64,000 nt of DNA, taken from positions 1-64,000 of the forward strand of contig CACYHC010000018.1 in NCBI GenBank assembly GCA_902774145.1, in the 5' to 3' direction. The DNA comes from an uncultured Bacteroidia bacterium (lineage in GTDB: Bacteria; Bacteroidota; Bacteroidia; Bacteroidales; UBA932). A model generated the notes under the pieces. That model was given only the letters and a program-made list of their open reading frames with translations, was not told the origin of the DNA and did no database searches. The translations under genes and the position numbers were made by a program. Below are positions 26,523-35,095 of this stretch, one piece after another. Each line of letters opens with the position of its first letter. Position 1 is the first letter of the stretch.

Positions 26523-27077
26523 ATGAAAAGTAGCTCTAAAATTTGGCTGGCCCTTACGGGAATCCTTCTCGTGGCCCTCGGCGTGCTTTGCATCTGCAAG
26601 CCTGCTGCTACCCTCTTCACCACCGCGTGGATAATCGGATGCTTTACGCTGATTTCCGGTTTCTCCAAGATGATTTTCACCTTCCGCACGCAGAAGTTCC
26701 TGCCCAACAGCGGCAGCCGTATGCTCAGTGCCCTCCTGCAGATTATCATCGGTTTTGTCTTCCTGGTCAACAATCTGCTCGTGGCGGTGTCCCTCCCGGT
26801 GATTTTCGTCCTGTGGGTGCTCGTTGACAGCATTGTGATTGCCATCCAGAGCTTTGACTACAAGAAGATCGGCTTCTCCGGCTGGTGGTGCATCCTGCTG
26901 CTCGGTATCGCCGGTATCGTGCTTAGCTACTTTGGCTTGCGCAACCTTGATGCTTCTGCCGTGACGCTGTCCACGCTCATCGGTATTTCCATCTGCCTCC
27001 TCGGCCTGGGTCACCTGGTGGCCCTCTGCGGCATCAACCGTTTCGAGAATCAGGTCAAGGGCGTCCTCGGCGCCTAA
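26523..27077 (+). CDS. DUF308/HdeD-like membrane protein
   Basis: 184-aa integral membrane protein with six predicted helices arranged as three hairpins of the form ILLVALGVLCICKPAAT, TAWIIGCFTLISGFSKM, MLSALLQIIIGFVFLVNN, FVLWVLVDSIVIAIQSFD, WWCILLLGIAGIVLSYFG and STLIGISICLLGLGHLVAL. The repeated 'G...L..G....P..' pattern is that of the HdeD/DUF308 family, first linked to acid resistance in E. coli. Function here unknown. Stands alone, divergent from hrpB, and is followed by a good intrinsic terminator. Confidence 0.85.
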   Translation: MKSSSKIWLALTGILLVALGVLCICKPAATLFTTAWIIGCFTLISGFSKMIFTFRTQKFLPNSGSRMLSALLQIIIGFVFLVNNLLVAVSLPVIFVLWVLVDSIVIAIQSFDYKKIGFSGWWCILLLGIAGIVLSYFGLRNLDASAVTLSTLIGISICLLGLGHLVALCGINRFENQVKGVLGA

Positions 27078-27099
27078 GATTTTTCAATTTGCTTCTATA

Positions 27100-27127
27100 G
27101 CCGCTCCTCCCTGGGCGGCTTTTTTTT
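27100..27127 (+). terminator. Intrinsic terminator after the DUF308 gene
   Basis: 7-bp stem GCCGCTC / GGGCGGC (one G-T pair) with a 6-nt loop, followed by a run of eight or nine T. Confidence 0.85.
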
Positions 27128-27140
27128 ATAAAAAAAGTGT

Positions 27141-27148
27141 TAATTTTG
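27141..27148 (+). promoter_or_regulatory. Bacteroidota -7 element (TAATTTTG) of metH
   Basis: Perfect TAnnTTTG placed 22 nt before the metH ATG, just after the preceding terminator. No room for a cobalamin riboswitch between them. Confidence 0.45.
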
Positions 27149-27170
27149 TGTGTTTTGAAATGATTTACGG

Positions 27171-30100
27171 ATGAGCTTTGGCGACGCGATAGCACAGGGA
27201 TTTCTCCGCCTGGACGGGGCGATGGGAACGCAGATCCAGATGCTGGGGCTGCGGGGGGAGGACAATGAACTCCTGAACCTCACGCAGCCGGAGGCCATTC
27301 TGGGCATTCACCGCGCGTACGTCGATGCGGGCGCCGATATCCTTTCGACCAACAGTTTCGGCGCGAATGCGGTTTCCCAGCGCGAATACGGCCGCTCGGA
27401 GGAGGCACCGGCGATGGCGGAAGCCGCGGCGAGACTGGCCAGGAAGGCCGCCGATGCCGCTCCGCGCAAGGTCTGGGTGGCCGGCAGTATGGGACCGACC
27501 TCGCAATCGCTCTCGCTGGCCAAGGAACTGGACCGCGGCGACGGTTTTTCCGCGCTGCAGGCGGCCTTCCGCGCACAGGCGAAAGCACTTATCGCCGGGG
27601 GAGTGGATGTCCTGCTGCTGGAAACCTGCTTCGACGCGTTGAATGCAAAAGCGGCGCTCAGTGCCATCCGGAGCCTCAGCGCCGATTTTCCGGTGATGGT
27701 GTCGGCCTCGGTGAGCGAAGGCGGACGGCTGCTCACGGGACAGTCGCTCGAAGCGTTTTATGCCGCCGTTGCGCCCTTCGGCCTGGCGGCTTTCGGCCTG
27801 AACTGTTCCTTCGGCGCGGAAGGTCTGCTGCCGCTGGTGCGCGAAATGGACCAGTGGTGCGAAGTGCCCGTCATCTGCTATCCGAATGCCGGACTGCCGG
27901 ACGCCTTCGGGAATTATACGCAGACGCCGGCGGTGATGACGGAGCAAATGCGTGCGTTTGACGGCCTGGTGAATATCGCCGGGGGCTGCTGCGGTACGGG
28001 ACCGGCGCATATCGCCGCGTTGCCGCAGTTGGCGCCGAGAGCATTGCCGAAGCGGAGTAATGCGTTGAAACTGAGTGGACTGGAGCCCTGCGATGCGGGA
28101 GAGATGTTGCTGCTGGTCGGCGAACGGACGAATGTCGCCGGGTCGCGGAAATTCGCGCGCCTTGCGGCGGCGGGGGACTGGGATGCAGCGACGCAAATCG
28201 CCGTGAAGGAAGTGGCGGACGGGGCTTCGCTCATCGACATCAATTTGGACGATCCGCTGCTGGATGCGCCCGCGTCGATGCGTGCGTTCCTGCGGACGCT
28301 GGAGAATGAGCCGTTGGCAGCACGTGTGGCCCTGATGATCGATTCTTCGGACTGGGAGACGGTGCGCGCAGGCCTGCAAAATGCCCAGGGGCGCTGCATC
28401 GTGAATTCCATCAGCCTCAAGGAAGGGGAACGGGTTTTTCTGGAGAAGGCGCTGGAAATCAAGCGGATGGGCGCGGCGATGGTGGTGATGGCCTTTGATG
28501 AAACGGGCCAGGCGACCTCCTTTGAACGGAAAATTGAAATCTGCGGGCGGGCGTACCGTCTGCTGACGGAAGCGGGCATTCCGGCCTGCGATATTGTCTT
28601 TGACGTGAATGTGTTGACGGTGGCGACGGGACTTCCCGAGCACGACCGTTATGCGCTGGATTTCATCGAGGCCGTGCGCTGGATCAAGGCGAACCTGCCG
28701 GGTGCACGGACTTCCGCCGGGGTCTCGAACCTTTCCTTTGCCTTCCGGGGCAATGACACCCTGCGCAGTGCGATGCATTCCGTTTTCCTGTATCACGCGG
28801 TGCGTGCCGGCCTGGATATGGCGATTGTCAATCCCGCAGCGCTGCCGCCTTATGCTTCGCTCGACGCGCCGTTGCGGGAAACGATTGAAGATGTACTGCT
28901 TTGCCGGCGCGCCGATGCGTCCGAGCGGCTTTCGGCGATGGCGACGCAGCTGCAGGCGGAACCTGTCGGGAAGGGACCCGCGCCGACGGGGCCGGTAAGC
29001 GAAAAACCGGTGCAAGAGCAACTGGAAGCGGCCTTGCTGCTGGGTCGGACGGAAGGGCTGGAGCCGCTGGTGAAGGCCTGCCTGGATCGGGAAGGTGATG
29101 CCGTCAGGGTGATTGAAGGCCCGCTGATGCGGGGAATGGAGGCCGTGGGGGAGCGCTTTGCCGCGGGGAAACTGTTCCTCCCGCAGGTGCTCAAATCCGC
29201 CCGGGTGATGAAAGAGGCTGTGGGGATACTGGAGCCGTTCATGCCTGCGGGAGCAGGCGGCGCCGCAGGGCGCCCCGTGGCGGTCTACGCCACGGTGAAG
29301 GGCGACGTCCACGACATCGGGAAAAACATCGCGGCCATCGTCCTGCGATGCAACGGATTCGATATCGTGGATCTGGGCGTGATGGTGGATAACGAGACCA
29401 TCCTGCAGGCGGCACGCGAACACAATGCCGTGATGATTGGCGTGAGCGGGCTGATTACGCCTTCTCTCTATCATATGGAAGAACTCTGCCGGATGATGGC
29501 GGAGCGGGGAATGACGCTGCCGCTCTTTGTGGGCGGTGCGGCGACTTCCGACCTGCATACCGCCCTCAAGCTGGCCCCGCTGTATCCACACGTCTTTCAC
29601 GCGCCGGATGCCTCTTCCGGGGCCGTGATGGCGAAGAAATTCCTGATGGACCCCGACGCCTTCGAGCGGGCTCAGCGGGAGCGGCAGGAGGAAGTGCGGC
29701 GCCTCCGGACGGAGGCTGCCGCAGCGCCGCGTCCGCGGCGGCGCGTTCCCGCGCCTTCCTCCTGCCTCCACACCCTGCCCCCGGACATTCCCTTCACGCA
29801 AATCCCTGTCGCAGAGCTGCTTCCTCTCTTCAACTGGAATGATTTCCGCGCCGCCTGGGGCGGGAAATGCACCCCGGAAACGGAAGCGGAAGGACGGGCG
29901 CTGCTCCGGGAAATCTCCCTCGGCGGGGGAATGGAGGTCCGCTGCGCCTGCCGCTTTCTGACGGTCTCTCGGGAAGGCGATACCCTGCAATGGGATGCGG
30001 TCCGCCTGCCGCTGTTGCGGGATGCGGATACCGGCGAAAGCCTCGCCGATTTCCTGCCGACGGAAGGGCAGGGCGTGCTGGGCGTATTCGCCATCGCCGT

Positions 30101-30518
30101 ACACGACCATCAGCCGCATTGCGACTGCCCTTCCTGCCGGGACAGTTATGCCACGATGCTGCGCCGTTCCGTACGCGTTACGCTGGCCGAAGCGGCTTCC
30201 TCCTGGCTCGATGCCCGCATCGCCGCTTCCGCTGCCCCGGAGTTCAAAGTCATCAAGCCGGCGGCCGGCTATGCCGCCTGTCCGGACCATTCCCTCAAGC
30301 GCGATATCCTGGCGCTCCTGCCCACTGGAATCGGCATCCGCCTGACCGAGACCTGCGCGATGGCCCCGGACGCATCCGTCTGCGGCTTCGTGCTGCTGCA
30401 TCCGGAAGCCGCCTATCCGCAAGTCCGCCGCATTACGCGCTCCCAATATGACGCATACGCCGCTGCGCGGGGCTTTTCCCCCGACGAAGCGCGGCTCTAC
30501 CTATCGCATCTGCTATGA
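27171..30518 (+). CDS. metH: Cobalamin-dependent methionine synthase
   Basis: 1115 aa, methyl transfer from methyl-THF to homocysteine via B12. Seen in order: homocysteine domain about 1-290 with zinc ligands GLNCSFG (about 208) and GGCCGTG (about 272); pterin domain about 315-580 (GERTNVAGSRKF, DINLDDPLLDA, FDVNVLTVATG); B12 cap and Rossmann domain about 590-835 with GDVHDIGKN at about 707-715 (axial His); and an AdoMet reactivation domain to the end (LTETCAMAPDASVCGF). Full modular MetH, about 100 residues shorter than E. coli MetH, mainly by short linkers. The last 4 nt overlap metF. Confidence 0.97.
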   Translation: MSFGDAIAQGFLRLDGAMGTQIQMLGLRGEDNELLNLTQPEAILGIHRAYVDAGADILSTNSFGANAVSQREYGRSEEAPAMAEAAARLARKAADAAPRKVWVAGSMGPTSQSLSLAKELDRGDGFSALQAAFRAQAKALIAGGVDVLLLETCFDALNAKAALSAIRSLSADFPVMVSASVSEGGRLLTGQSLEAFYAAVAPFGLAAFGLNCSFGAEGLLPLVREMDQWCEVPVICYPNAGLPDAFGNYTQTPAVMTEQMRAFDGLVNIAGGCCGTGPAHIAALPQLAPRALPKRSNALKLSGLEPCDAGEMLLLVGERTNVAGSRKFARLAAAGDWDAATQIAVKEVADGASLIDINLDDPLLDAPASMRAFLRTLENEPLAARVALMIDSSDWETVRAGLQNAQGRCIVNSISLKEGERVFLEKALEIKRMGAAMVVMAFDETGQATSFERKIEICGRAYRLLTEAGIPACDIVFDVNVLTVATGLPEHDRYALDFIEAVRWIKANLPGARTSAGVSNLSFAFRGNDTLRSAMHSVFLYHAVRAGLDMAIVNPAALPPYASLDAPLRETIEDVLLCRRADASERLSAMATQLQAEPVGKGPAPTGPVSEKPVQEQLEAALLLGRTEGLEPLVKACLDREGDAVRVIEGPLMRGMEAVGERFAAGKLFLPQVLKSARVMKEAVGILEPFMPAGAGGAAGRPVAVYATVKGDVHDIGKNIAAIVLRCNGFDIVDLGVMVDNETILQAAREHNAVMIGVSGLITPSLYHMEELCRMMAERGMTLPLFVGGAATSDLHTALKLAPLYPHVFHAPDASSGAVMAKKFLMDPDAFERAQRERQEEVRRLRTEAAAAPRPRRRVPAPSSCLHTLPPDIPFTQIPVAELLPLFNWNDFRAAWGGKCTPETEAEGRALLREISLGGGMEVRCACRFLTVSREGDTLQWDAVRLPLLRDADTGESLADFLPTEGQGVLGVFAIAVHDHQPHCDCPSCRDSYATMLRRSVRVTLAEAASSWLDARIAASAAPEFKVIKPAAGYAACPDHSLKRDILALLPTGIGIRLTETCAMAPDASVCGFVLLHPEAAYPQVRRITRSQYDAYAAARGFSPDEARLYLSHLL

Positions 30519-31426
30519 AAATCAAAGAGATTCTCAACACCCGCAAACCGTTTCCGTCGCTGGAAATCGTGCCGCCGCAGGCCGGGATGACCAAAGCGTC
30601 GCTCCTAGAAAGCATCGCTCCGCTGATGGAGTTCAACCCGCCGTTCATCAATGTCACTACGCATCGCGACGAGTATCGCTACGAGCCGCAGCCGGACGGC
30701 AGTTTCGCCCGCAAGGTGGTGCGCAGCCGCGTATCGCCGGTCGCCGTCTGCGCCGCCGTACAGTCGCGTTATGCGGTAGAAGTCGTTCCGCATATGATTT
30801 GCGGGGGCTTCAGCCGCTGGGACGCCGAGAGCCAGTTGCAGGATTTCCGCTTTATGGGCATCGACAATGTAATGGCCCTGCGCGGCGATTCGCTGGTGGG
30901 GGAGAAGCGCTTTACCGCATCGCCGGACGGGTATGCGCACGCATCGGAACTGGTGGCGGCCCTGCGTGCCCAGGACGCGGAGGTCTGCATCGGCGTAGGA
31001 GCCTATCCCGAAAAGCATTTCGAAGCGCCGAACCTGTCGACGGACATCGAACACCTGAAAGCGAAGGTGGATGCCGGCGCCGATTACATCATTACGCAGA
31101 TGTTCTTCGATAATGCCAAGTACTTGGAATTCGTGGCGTTATGCCGGCAGCAGGGGATTCGTGTCCCGATTCTTCCGGGCATCAAGCCGCTCACGACGCC
31201 GCGTCAGCTGGAGCTGCTTCCGGAGGCTTTTTCCATCGATATTCCGCGCGAACTCGAAGCGCAGCTGCGCGATTGCGGCGGCGACAGGGAGGCCTTCGCG
31301 AAGGCAGGCACCGACTGGTGTATTCGCCAGTGCCGGGAACTGCTCGCCGCGGGTGTTCCTGCCATTCACTTTTATACCGTCGGCGCGCCGTCGGCCGTGC
31401 TCAAAGTGGTGTCGGAGGTGTTCTGA
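30515..31426 (+). CDS. metF: 5,10-methylenetetrahydrofolate reductase
   Basis: 303-aa TIM-barrel flavoenzyme that supplies 5-methyl-THF to MetH. Seen: FPSLEIVPPQAG start, NVTTHRDEY, MICGGFSRWDAESQLQDFRFMGIDNVMALRGD (FAD/folate site), YPEKHFEAPN, and DYIITQMFFDNAKYLEFV. Overlaps metH by 4 nt, making a two-gene methionine operon. Its 3' end overlaps the convergent cytidylate-kinase-like gene by 55 nt. Confidence 0.96.
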   Translation: MKIKEILNTRKPFPSLEIVPPQAGMTKASLLESIAPLMEFNPPFINVTTHRDEYRYEPQPDGSFARKVVRSRVSPVAVCAAVQSRYAVEVVPHMICGGFSRWDAESQLQDFRFMGIDNVMALRGDSLVGEKRFTASPDGYAHASELVAALRAQDAEVCIGVGAYPEKHFEAPNLSTDIEHLKAKVDAGADYIITQMFFDNAKYLEFVALCRQQGIRVPILPGIKPLTTPRQLELLPEAFSIDIPRELEAQLRDCGGDREAFAKAGTDWCIRQCRELLAAGVPAIHFYTVGAPSAVLKVVSEVF

Positions 31427-32049
31427 AAGAAGGCCAGAATCAGTTCGGCGGCCTTTTCTTCCGTCAGGAAATCCATATTGAGCGCCAGGTCGTAGTTCCG
31501 GGCGTCATAACGGTCGGCGCCGGAATAGCGCTTGATGTAGCCCTCGCGGGCCTTGTCGATTTCTTCGACCAGGCGGGTGGCCTCGTGTTCACTGAGCGCC
31601 TGCTTTTTCATTACGCGCTGGATGCGCCTGGGCTTCGACGCCGTGATGAAGACCCGCAGATGATTGGGATGGTTCTTGAGCACGTGGAATCCGGAGCGCC
31701 CGGCGATGATGCAGGAACCCTCTTCGGCAAGTGCCTTGAGAATCTCGGTTTCGGCTTTGAAGATGTCCCCGGTGGTGATATCTCTGAGGTTGTCCGTATT
31801 GACGCCCAGGGAATGGGCCGTCGGTGCCGGATTGACAAAACTCAGGAAATCGGCCAGCCAATGCCGCTTTTCCAATTTGATCTTTTCGATCTTCTCCGCG
31901 GTAAGGTTGAATTTCTTCTCCAGCGCCTTGACAAGGTCCTTGTCGCAATAACGCGTATTCATTTTCTCCGCCAGGATGCGGCCTACGGTATGTCCGCCGG
32001 AACCGATTTCGCGGCTGATGGTAATGACAAACGGCTTGTTCGGATTCAT
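31372..32049 (-). CDS. Cytidylate kinase-like P-loop protein
   Basis: 225 aa. Seen: P-loop variant ITISREIGSGGHTVGRILAEKM, DKDLVKAL (the cytidylate-kinase-like 'yDkdL' motif), IAGRSGFHVL and RYSGADRYDARNYDLALNMDFL. This is the 'cytidylate kinase-like' family distinct from Cmk proper; the substrate is not established. The ATG at 32049 is chosen over a start 33 nt upstream because the P-loop strand begins just after it. The carboxy end is antisense to the end of metF. Confidence 0.85.
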   Translation of the reverse strand: MNPNKPFVITISREIGSGGHTVGRILAEKMNTRYCDKDLVKALEKKFNLTAEKIEKIKLEKRHWLADFLSFVNPAPTAHSLGVNTDNLRDITTGDIFKAETEILKALAEEGSCIIAGRSGFHVLKNHPNHLRVFITASKPRRIQRVMKKQALSEHEATRLVEEIDKAREGYIKRYSGADRYDARNYDLALNMDFLTEEKAAELILAFFQNTSDTTLSTADGAPTV

Positions 32050-32144
32050 GGTTTGGGCAATTATGGGTTCTGCGTACTTCAAATTTCGCTTTCAAAGGTA
32101 CATAAAATTTTGTATTTTCGCACTTGAAAAAAATGTAAAGCAAA

Positions 32145-32606
32145 ATGAAGTATTCCGTCATTGGCCTTCTGGCCGCATCCATTCTTTTTGTAAGCGCTTG
32201 CGCTACAGGCACTAAGGAAGAACAGATTACCGAGGTTCAAACCATCGAACTGCTCCGTACCACGCAGAGTTGGGACGGCGCCGAACTGCCGGACTATCCC
32301 GAAGGAAAGCCCGAACTGGTGGTCCTCCGCTATATCTTCCCGGTGGGGCAGAAACTGGCCTGGCATCACCATACCGTGATGAATTACGGCATTGTCCAGC
32401 AAGGCGAACTGACCATCATCGCCGCCGACGGGACCGAGAAGACGGTCAAGGCGGGCGAGGCCGTGGCCGAGATGGTCGGCACCGTCCACCACGGCGAGAA
32501 CCGGGGGAGCGAGCCGGTCATCCTGGATATGTTCTACGTGTCCCGCCCCGGCGAGCCCCTTTCCGTCCCGGAATCACCCGATAATAGTTTTCTTTGCGCG
32601 GCTTGA
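32145..32606 (+). CDS. Cupin-domain lipoprotein
   Basis: 153 aa. Seen: lipoprotein signal (ASILFVSACA, Cys about 19), then a single cupin barrel: PVGQKLAWHHHTVMNYGIVQQGEL with metal-type His residues, and GEAVAEMVGTVHHGEN as the second cupin motif. Small secreted cupins of this kind have unknown substrates. The last 89 nt are antisense to the end of the nitroreductase gene. A TATTTTCG about 25-30 nt upstream may be its -7 element (one mismatch). Confidence 0.85.
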   Translation: MKYSVIGLLAASILFVSACATGTKEEQITEVQTIELLRTTQSWDGAELPDYPEGKPELVVLRYIFPVGQKLAWHHHTVMNYGIVQQGELTIIAADGTEKTVKAGEAVAEMVGTVHHGENRGSEPVILDMFYVSRPGEPLSVPESPDNSFLCAA

Positions 32607-33096
32607 CCGTGGGAGGGAAGGAGGCGGGATAGCCGAGGGCGAGGGCGCCGACGCCCATCAGGCCGTCGGGCAGGCCCAGTTCCCGCATCAGGGCGGCGCC
32701 TTCCTGGGTGTCGAACATTTCCCGTTCGCGGTTAATCCAGCAGGAGCCCAGGCCGATGGCGTGGGCGGCAAGCATCATGTTTCCGAGCACCAGGGAGCCG
32801 TCACAGATGCCGTTGGCCCATTTTTCCGGGCGGGAACAAAAGACCAGCACATAGGTGGGCGCACCGTAGAACGGGTCGGTGTCGGTGCCCCAGACCTTGC
32901 GGTTCATTTCTGAAATGCGGTGCAGCAGTTCCGGATTCTGCACGGCCACAATCCACGGATCCTGCATACCTTTGGCCGTAGGGGCCCAGGTGCCGGCTTC
33001 CAGCACGGCGGTCAGTTCTTCGTCGGTAATCTGTTCCGCCTTGAAGCGGCGGATGCTCCTGCGTTCCCGGAGCGCTTGCAATACAATGTTATTCAT
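32518..33096 (-). CDS. Nitroreductase-family FMN protein
   Basis: 192 aa. Seen: LQALRERRSIRRFKAEQITDEEL, APTAKGMQDPW (FMN contacts), GNMMLAAHAIGLGSCWINRE and GVGALALGYPA, the standard NfsB-like fold. Reduces nitro compounds, quinones or flavins with NAD(P)H; the true substrate is unknown. After the normal end (KPRKENYYRVI) there is a 17-residue Arg/Gly-rich tail read from the antisense of the cupin gene, probably a read-through extension. The start overlaps rlmH by 8 nt. Confidence 0.9.
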   Translation of the reverse strand: MNNIVLQALRERRSIRRFKAEQITDEELTAVLEAGTWAPTAKGMQDPWIVAVQNPELLHRISEMNRKVWGTDTDPFYGAPTYVLVFCSRPEKWANGICDGSLVLGNMMLAAHAIGLGSCWINREREMFDTQEGAALMRELGLPDGLMGVGALALGYPASFPPTVKPRKENYYRVIPGRKGARRGGTRRTYPG

Positions 33097-33559
33097 GATG
33101 ATAAGGTTCTCCTTTTAAAATCGTACAGGCACGGTAGAGTTGCTCGGTGAAAATCACCCGGATCATCTGGTGGGAAAAGGTCATCCGCGACAGCGAAATG
33201 AGCGCCGCCGCCCGGTCGTACACTTCTTTGCTGAAGCCATAGGCCCCGCCGACGACAAAGACCAGGTCCTTTCCGCCGCGGCCCAGGGCATCCTGCAGCC
33301 AGGCGGCAAATTCCAGCGAGCGGAATTCCTTTCCGCGCTCGTCCAACAGCACCACCCGCGCATCACCCGCCGCCTTCAAAATCAACTTGCCTTCCTTCTC
33401 CTTGATTTGCGTCTCGTCGAGCGCCGATACCCCCTTCAGTTCCGGAATCTCCACAATCCCGAACTTGATATAATGGGAAAGGCGGGCGGCGTACAACTCC
33501 ACCCCCTGCCGCACCCACGGCACATCGGTCTTCCCAACCGTCAGCAACGTCACTTTCAT
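33089..33559 (-). CDS. rlmH: 23S rRNA (pseudouridine-1915-N3)-methyltransferase
   Basis: 156-aa SPOUT methyltransferase RlmH. Seen: MKVTLLTVGKTD start, LLDERGKEFRSLEFA, the knot motif VFVVGGAYGFSKEVYDRA, and the signature end SRMTFSHQMIRVIFTEQLYRACTILKGEPYHHE. Full length. Overlaps the nitroreductase start by 8 nt and is divergent from the sodium:solute symporter. Confidence 0.98.
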   Translation of the reverse strand: MKVTLLTVGKTDVPWVRQGVELYAARLSHYIKFGIVEIPELKGVSALDETQIKEKEGKLILKAAGDARVVLLDERGKEFRSLEFAAWLQDALGRGGKDLVFVVGGAYGFSKEVYDRAAALISLSRMTFSHQMIRVIFTEQLYRACTILKGEPYHHE

Positions 33560-33585
33560 TGCTGCAAATATAATATTTTCCTTAG

Positions 33586-33593
33586 TATCTTTG
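33586..33593 (+). promoter_or_regulatory. Bacteroidota -7 element (TATCTTTG) of the SSS symporter
   Basis: Perfect TAnnTTTG ending 8 nt before the ATG at 33602; leaderless layout. No good -33 TTTG at the standard spacing. Confidence 0.45.
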
Positions 33594-33601
33594 TACCCGC
33601 T

Positions 33602-35023
33602 ATGACACCCTACGCCATCATCGCCCTCATCTCGGCCTACCTTGCGCTGATGTTCAACATCGCCCGGCTCTCCCGCCGCGGCGGCGACTTCTTCGGCAGC
33701 CGGAAAAAGACGCCCTGGCCGCTCGTGGCCGTATCGATGATCGGCGCCGTGATGTCCGGCGTCACCTTCGTCTCCGTACCGGGCATGGTGGGCACGAGTG
33801 CAATGGGCTACCTGCAGACTTGTATCGGGTTTATGGCCGGCTACGTGGTCATCGCCTTTGTGCTGATACCTTTATATTATCGTTTGCAGGTGGTGTCCAT
33901 CTACCAGTACCTGGACCGCCGCTTCGGCATCAACGCCCACCGGACCGGCGCCTGGTTTTTCTTCATTTCCAAGCTTCTGGGAGCGTCGGTGCGCCTGTTC
34001 CTTTTCTGCCTCATCCTGCAAATGCTGCTCTTTGACCCGCTGGGTCTGCCTTTTGCGCTGAATGTCCTGCTGAACGTGGCGCTGATTTTCGCCTACACCT
34101 TCCGCGGCGGCGTCCGGGCGGTTATCTGGACCGACGTCCTGAACGCCTTCTGTATGGTTGCGGCCGTAATCCTTACACTCGTCTTCGTGGCAAAAGGCCT
34201 CGGCCTCAGCCTGCCTGCACTCCGGGGCGCCGTCGCACAGTCGGACATGTCCCGCGTGTTTTTCTTTGACGACATCAACCATCCGCAGTTCTTCTGGAAG
34301 CAGTTCCTGGGCGGCCTGTTCATTGTCGTGGGGATGACGGGGATGGACCAGGATATGATGCAGCGCGCGCTCAATTGCAAGAACTTCCGCAGTTCGCAAA
34401 AGAACATGCTGCTGTCGACGGTGCTGCAGACGGCGGTCATCGCGCTGTTCCTCTGCCTGGGGGTGGCGCTTACCCTGTACGCCGATGCCAACGGTATCGC
34501 CGAGAGGGGAGACCGTCTCTTTCCCGCGGTGGCCACTGCCGAAGGGATGCCCGCCGTCGCCGGACTGTTTTTCGCACTGGGGCTGCTGACTTCGGCTTTC
34601 GGCTCCGGCGGATCGGCGCTGACTGCGCTGACCACCTCCTTTACCGTCGATATCCTCGGCGCAGGCAAGAACGAAAGCACGCGCAAAAAGGTGCATGTCG
34701 CGATGGCGGCCGCCGTTGCGCTGACCGTCCTGCTTTTCTCCGCGGTCCGGTCGACGAGCGCCATCGACGCGGTATTCAAAATTGCGAGTTATACCTACGG
34801 ACCGATTCTCGGGCTCTTTGCCTTCGGCATCCTGGGCCGGCGGCAGGTCCGGGACCGCCTGGTGCCTTTTGTCGCCGTGGCTGCGCCCGCCGTCTGCCTC
34901 GTGCTGCAGCTGCATTCGCAGGAATGGTTCGGGGGCTATACCTTCAGTTACGAGCTGCTTCCGCTCAATGCGCTGCTGACCTGTTTCGGCCTTTTGTGCA
35001 TTTCCCGGCGGAAAAATTCCTGA
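33602..35023 (+). CDS. Sodium:solute symporter family protein
   Basis: 473 aa with about thirteen predicted membrane helices. Seen: FFGSRKKTPWPLVAVSMIGAVMSGVTFVSVPG (TM2 with the SSS 'a...sg.tf...pg' pattern), YYRLQVVSIYQYLDRRFG, FRGGVRAVIWTDVLNAF, and GLLTSAFGSGGSALTALTTSFTVDIL with the Na+-site Ser/Thr region. Substrate cannot be told. The open frame runs 154 codons upstream through antisense rlmH; the ATG at 33602 is fixed by the -7 element 8 nt before it and the first membrane helix. Confidence 0.9.
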   Translation: MTPYAIIALISAYLALMFNIARLSRRGGDFFGSRKKTPWPLVAVSMIGAVMSGVTFVSVPGMVGTSAMGYLQTCIGFMAGYVVIAFVLIPLYYRLQVVSIYQYLDRRFGINAHRTGAWFFFISKLLGASVRLFLFCLILQMLLFDPLGLPFALNVLLNVALIFAYTFRGGVRAVIWTDVLNAFCMVAAVILTLVFVAKGLGLSLPALRGAVAQSDMSRVFFFDDINHPQFFWKQFLGGLFIVVGMTGMDQDMMQRALNCKNFRSSQKNMLLSTVLQTAVIALFLCLGVALTLYADANGIAERGDRLFPAVATAEGMPAVAGLFFALGLLTSAFGSGGSALTALTTSFTVDILGAGKNESTRKKVHVAMAAAVALTVLLFSAVRSTSAIDAVFKIASYTYGPILGLFAFGILGRRQVRDRLVPFVAVAAPAVCLVLQLHSQEWFGGYTFSYELLPLNALLTCFGLLCISRRKNS

Positions 35024-35095
35024 AAAACTATTGCATTTTTGCGGATTTTTTTCAAGATTTGCAAGTTGGTTAATTATTTATTAAAGTTAGTACTT

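Noticed and set aside
27128-27170. Cobalamin or SAM riboswitch ahead of metH
   Set aside because: Only about 40 nt lie between the terminator and the ATG, too short for either riboswitch, and no B12-box-like sequence is seen.
27165-30446. Open frame of more than 1000 codons antisense to metH
   Set aside because: It is a shadow of the GC-rich metH codons; its translation is Arg/His-rich with no known domain, while metH has every catalytic motif.
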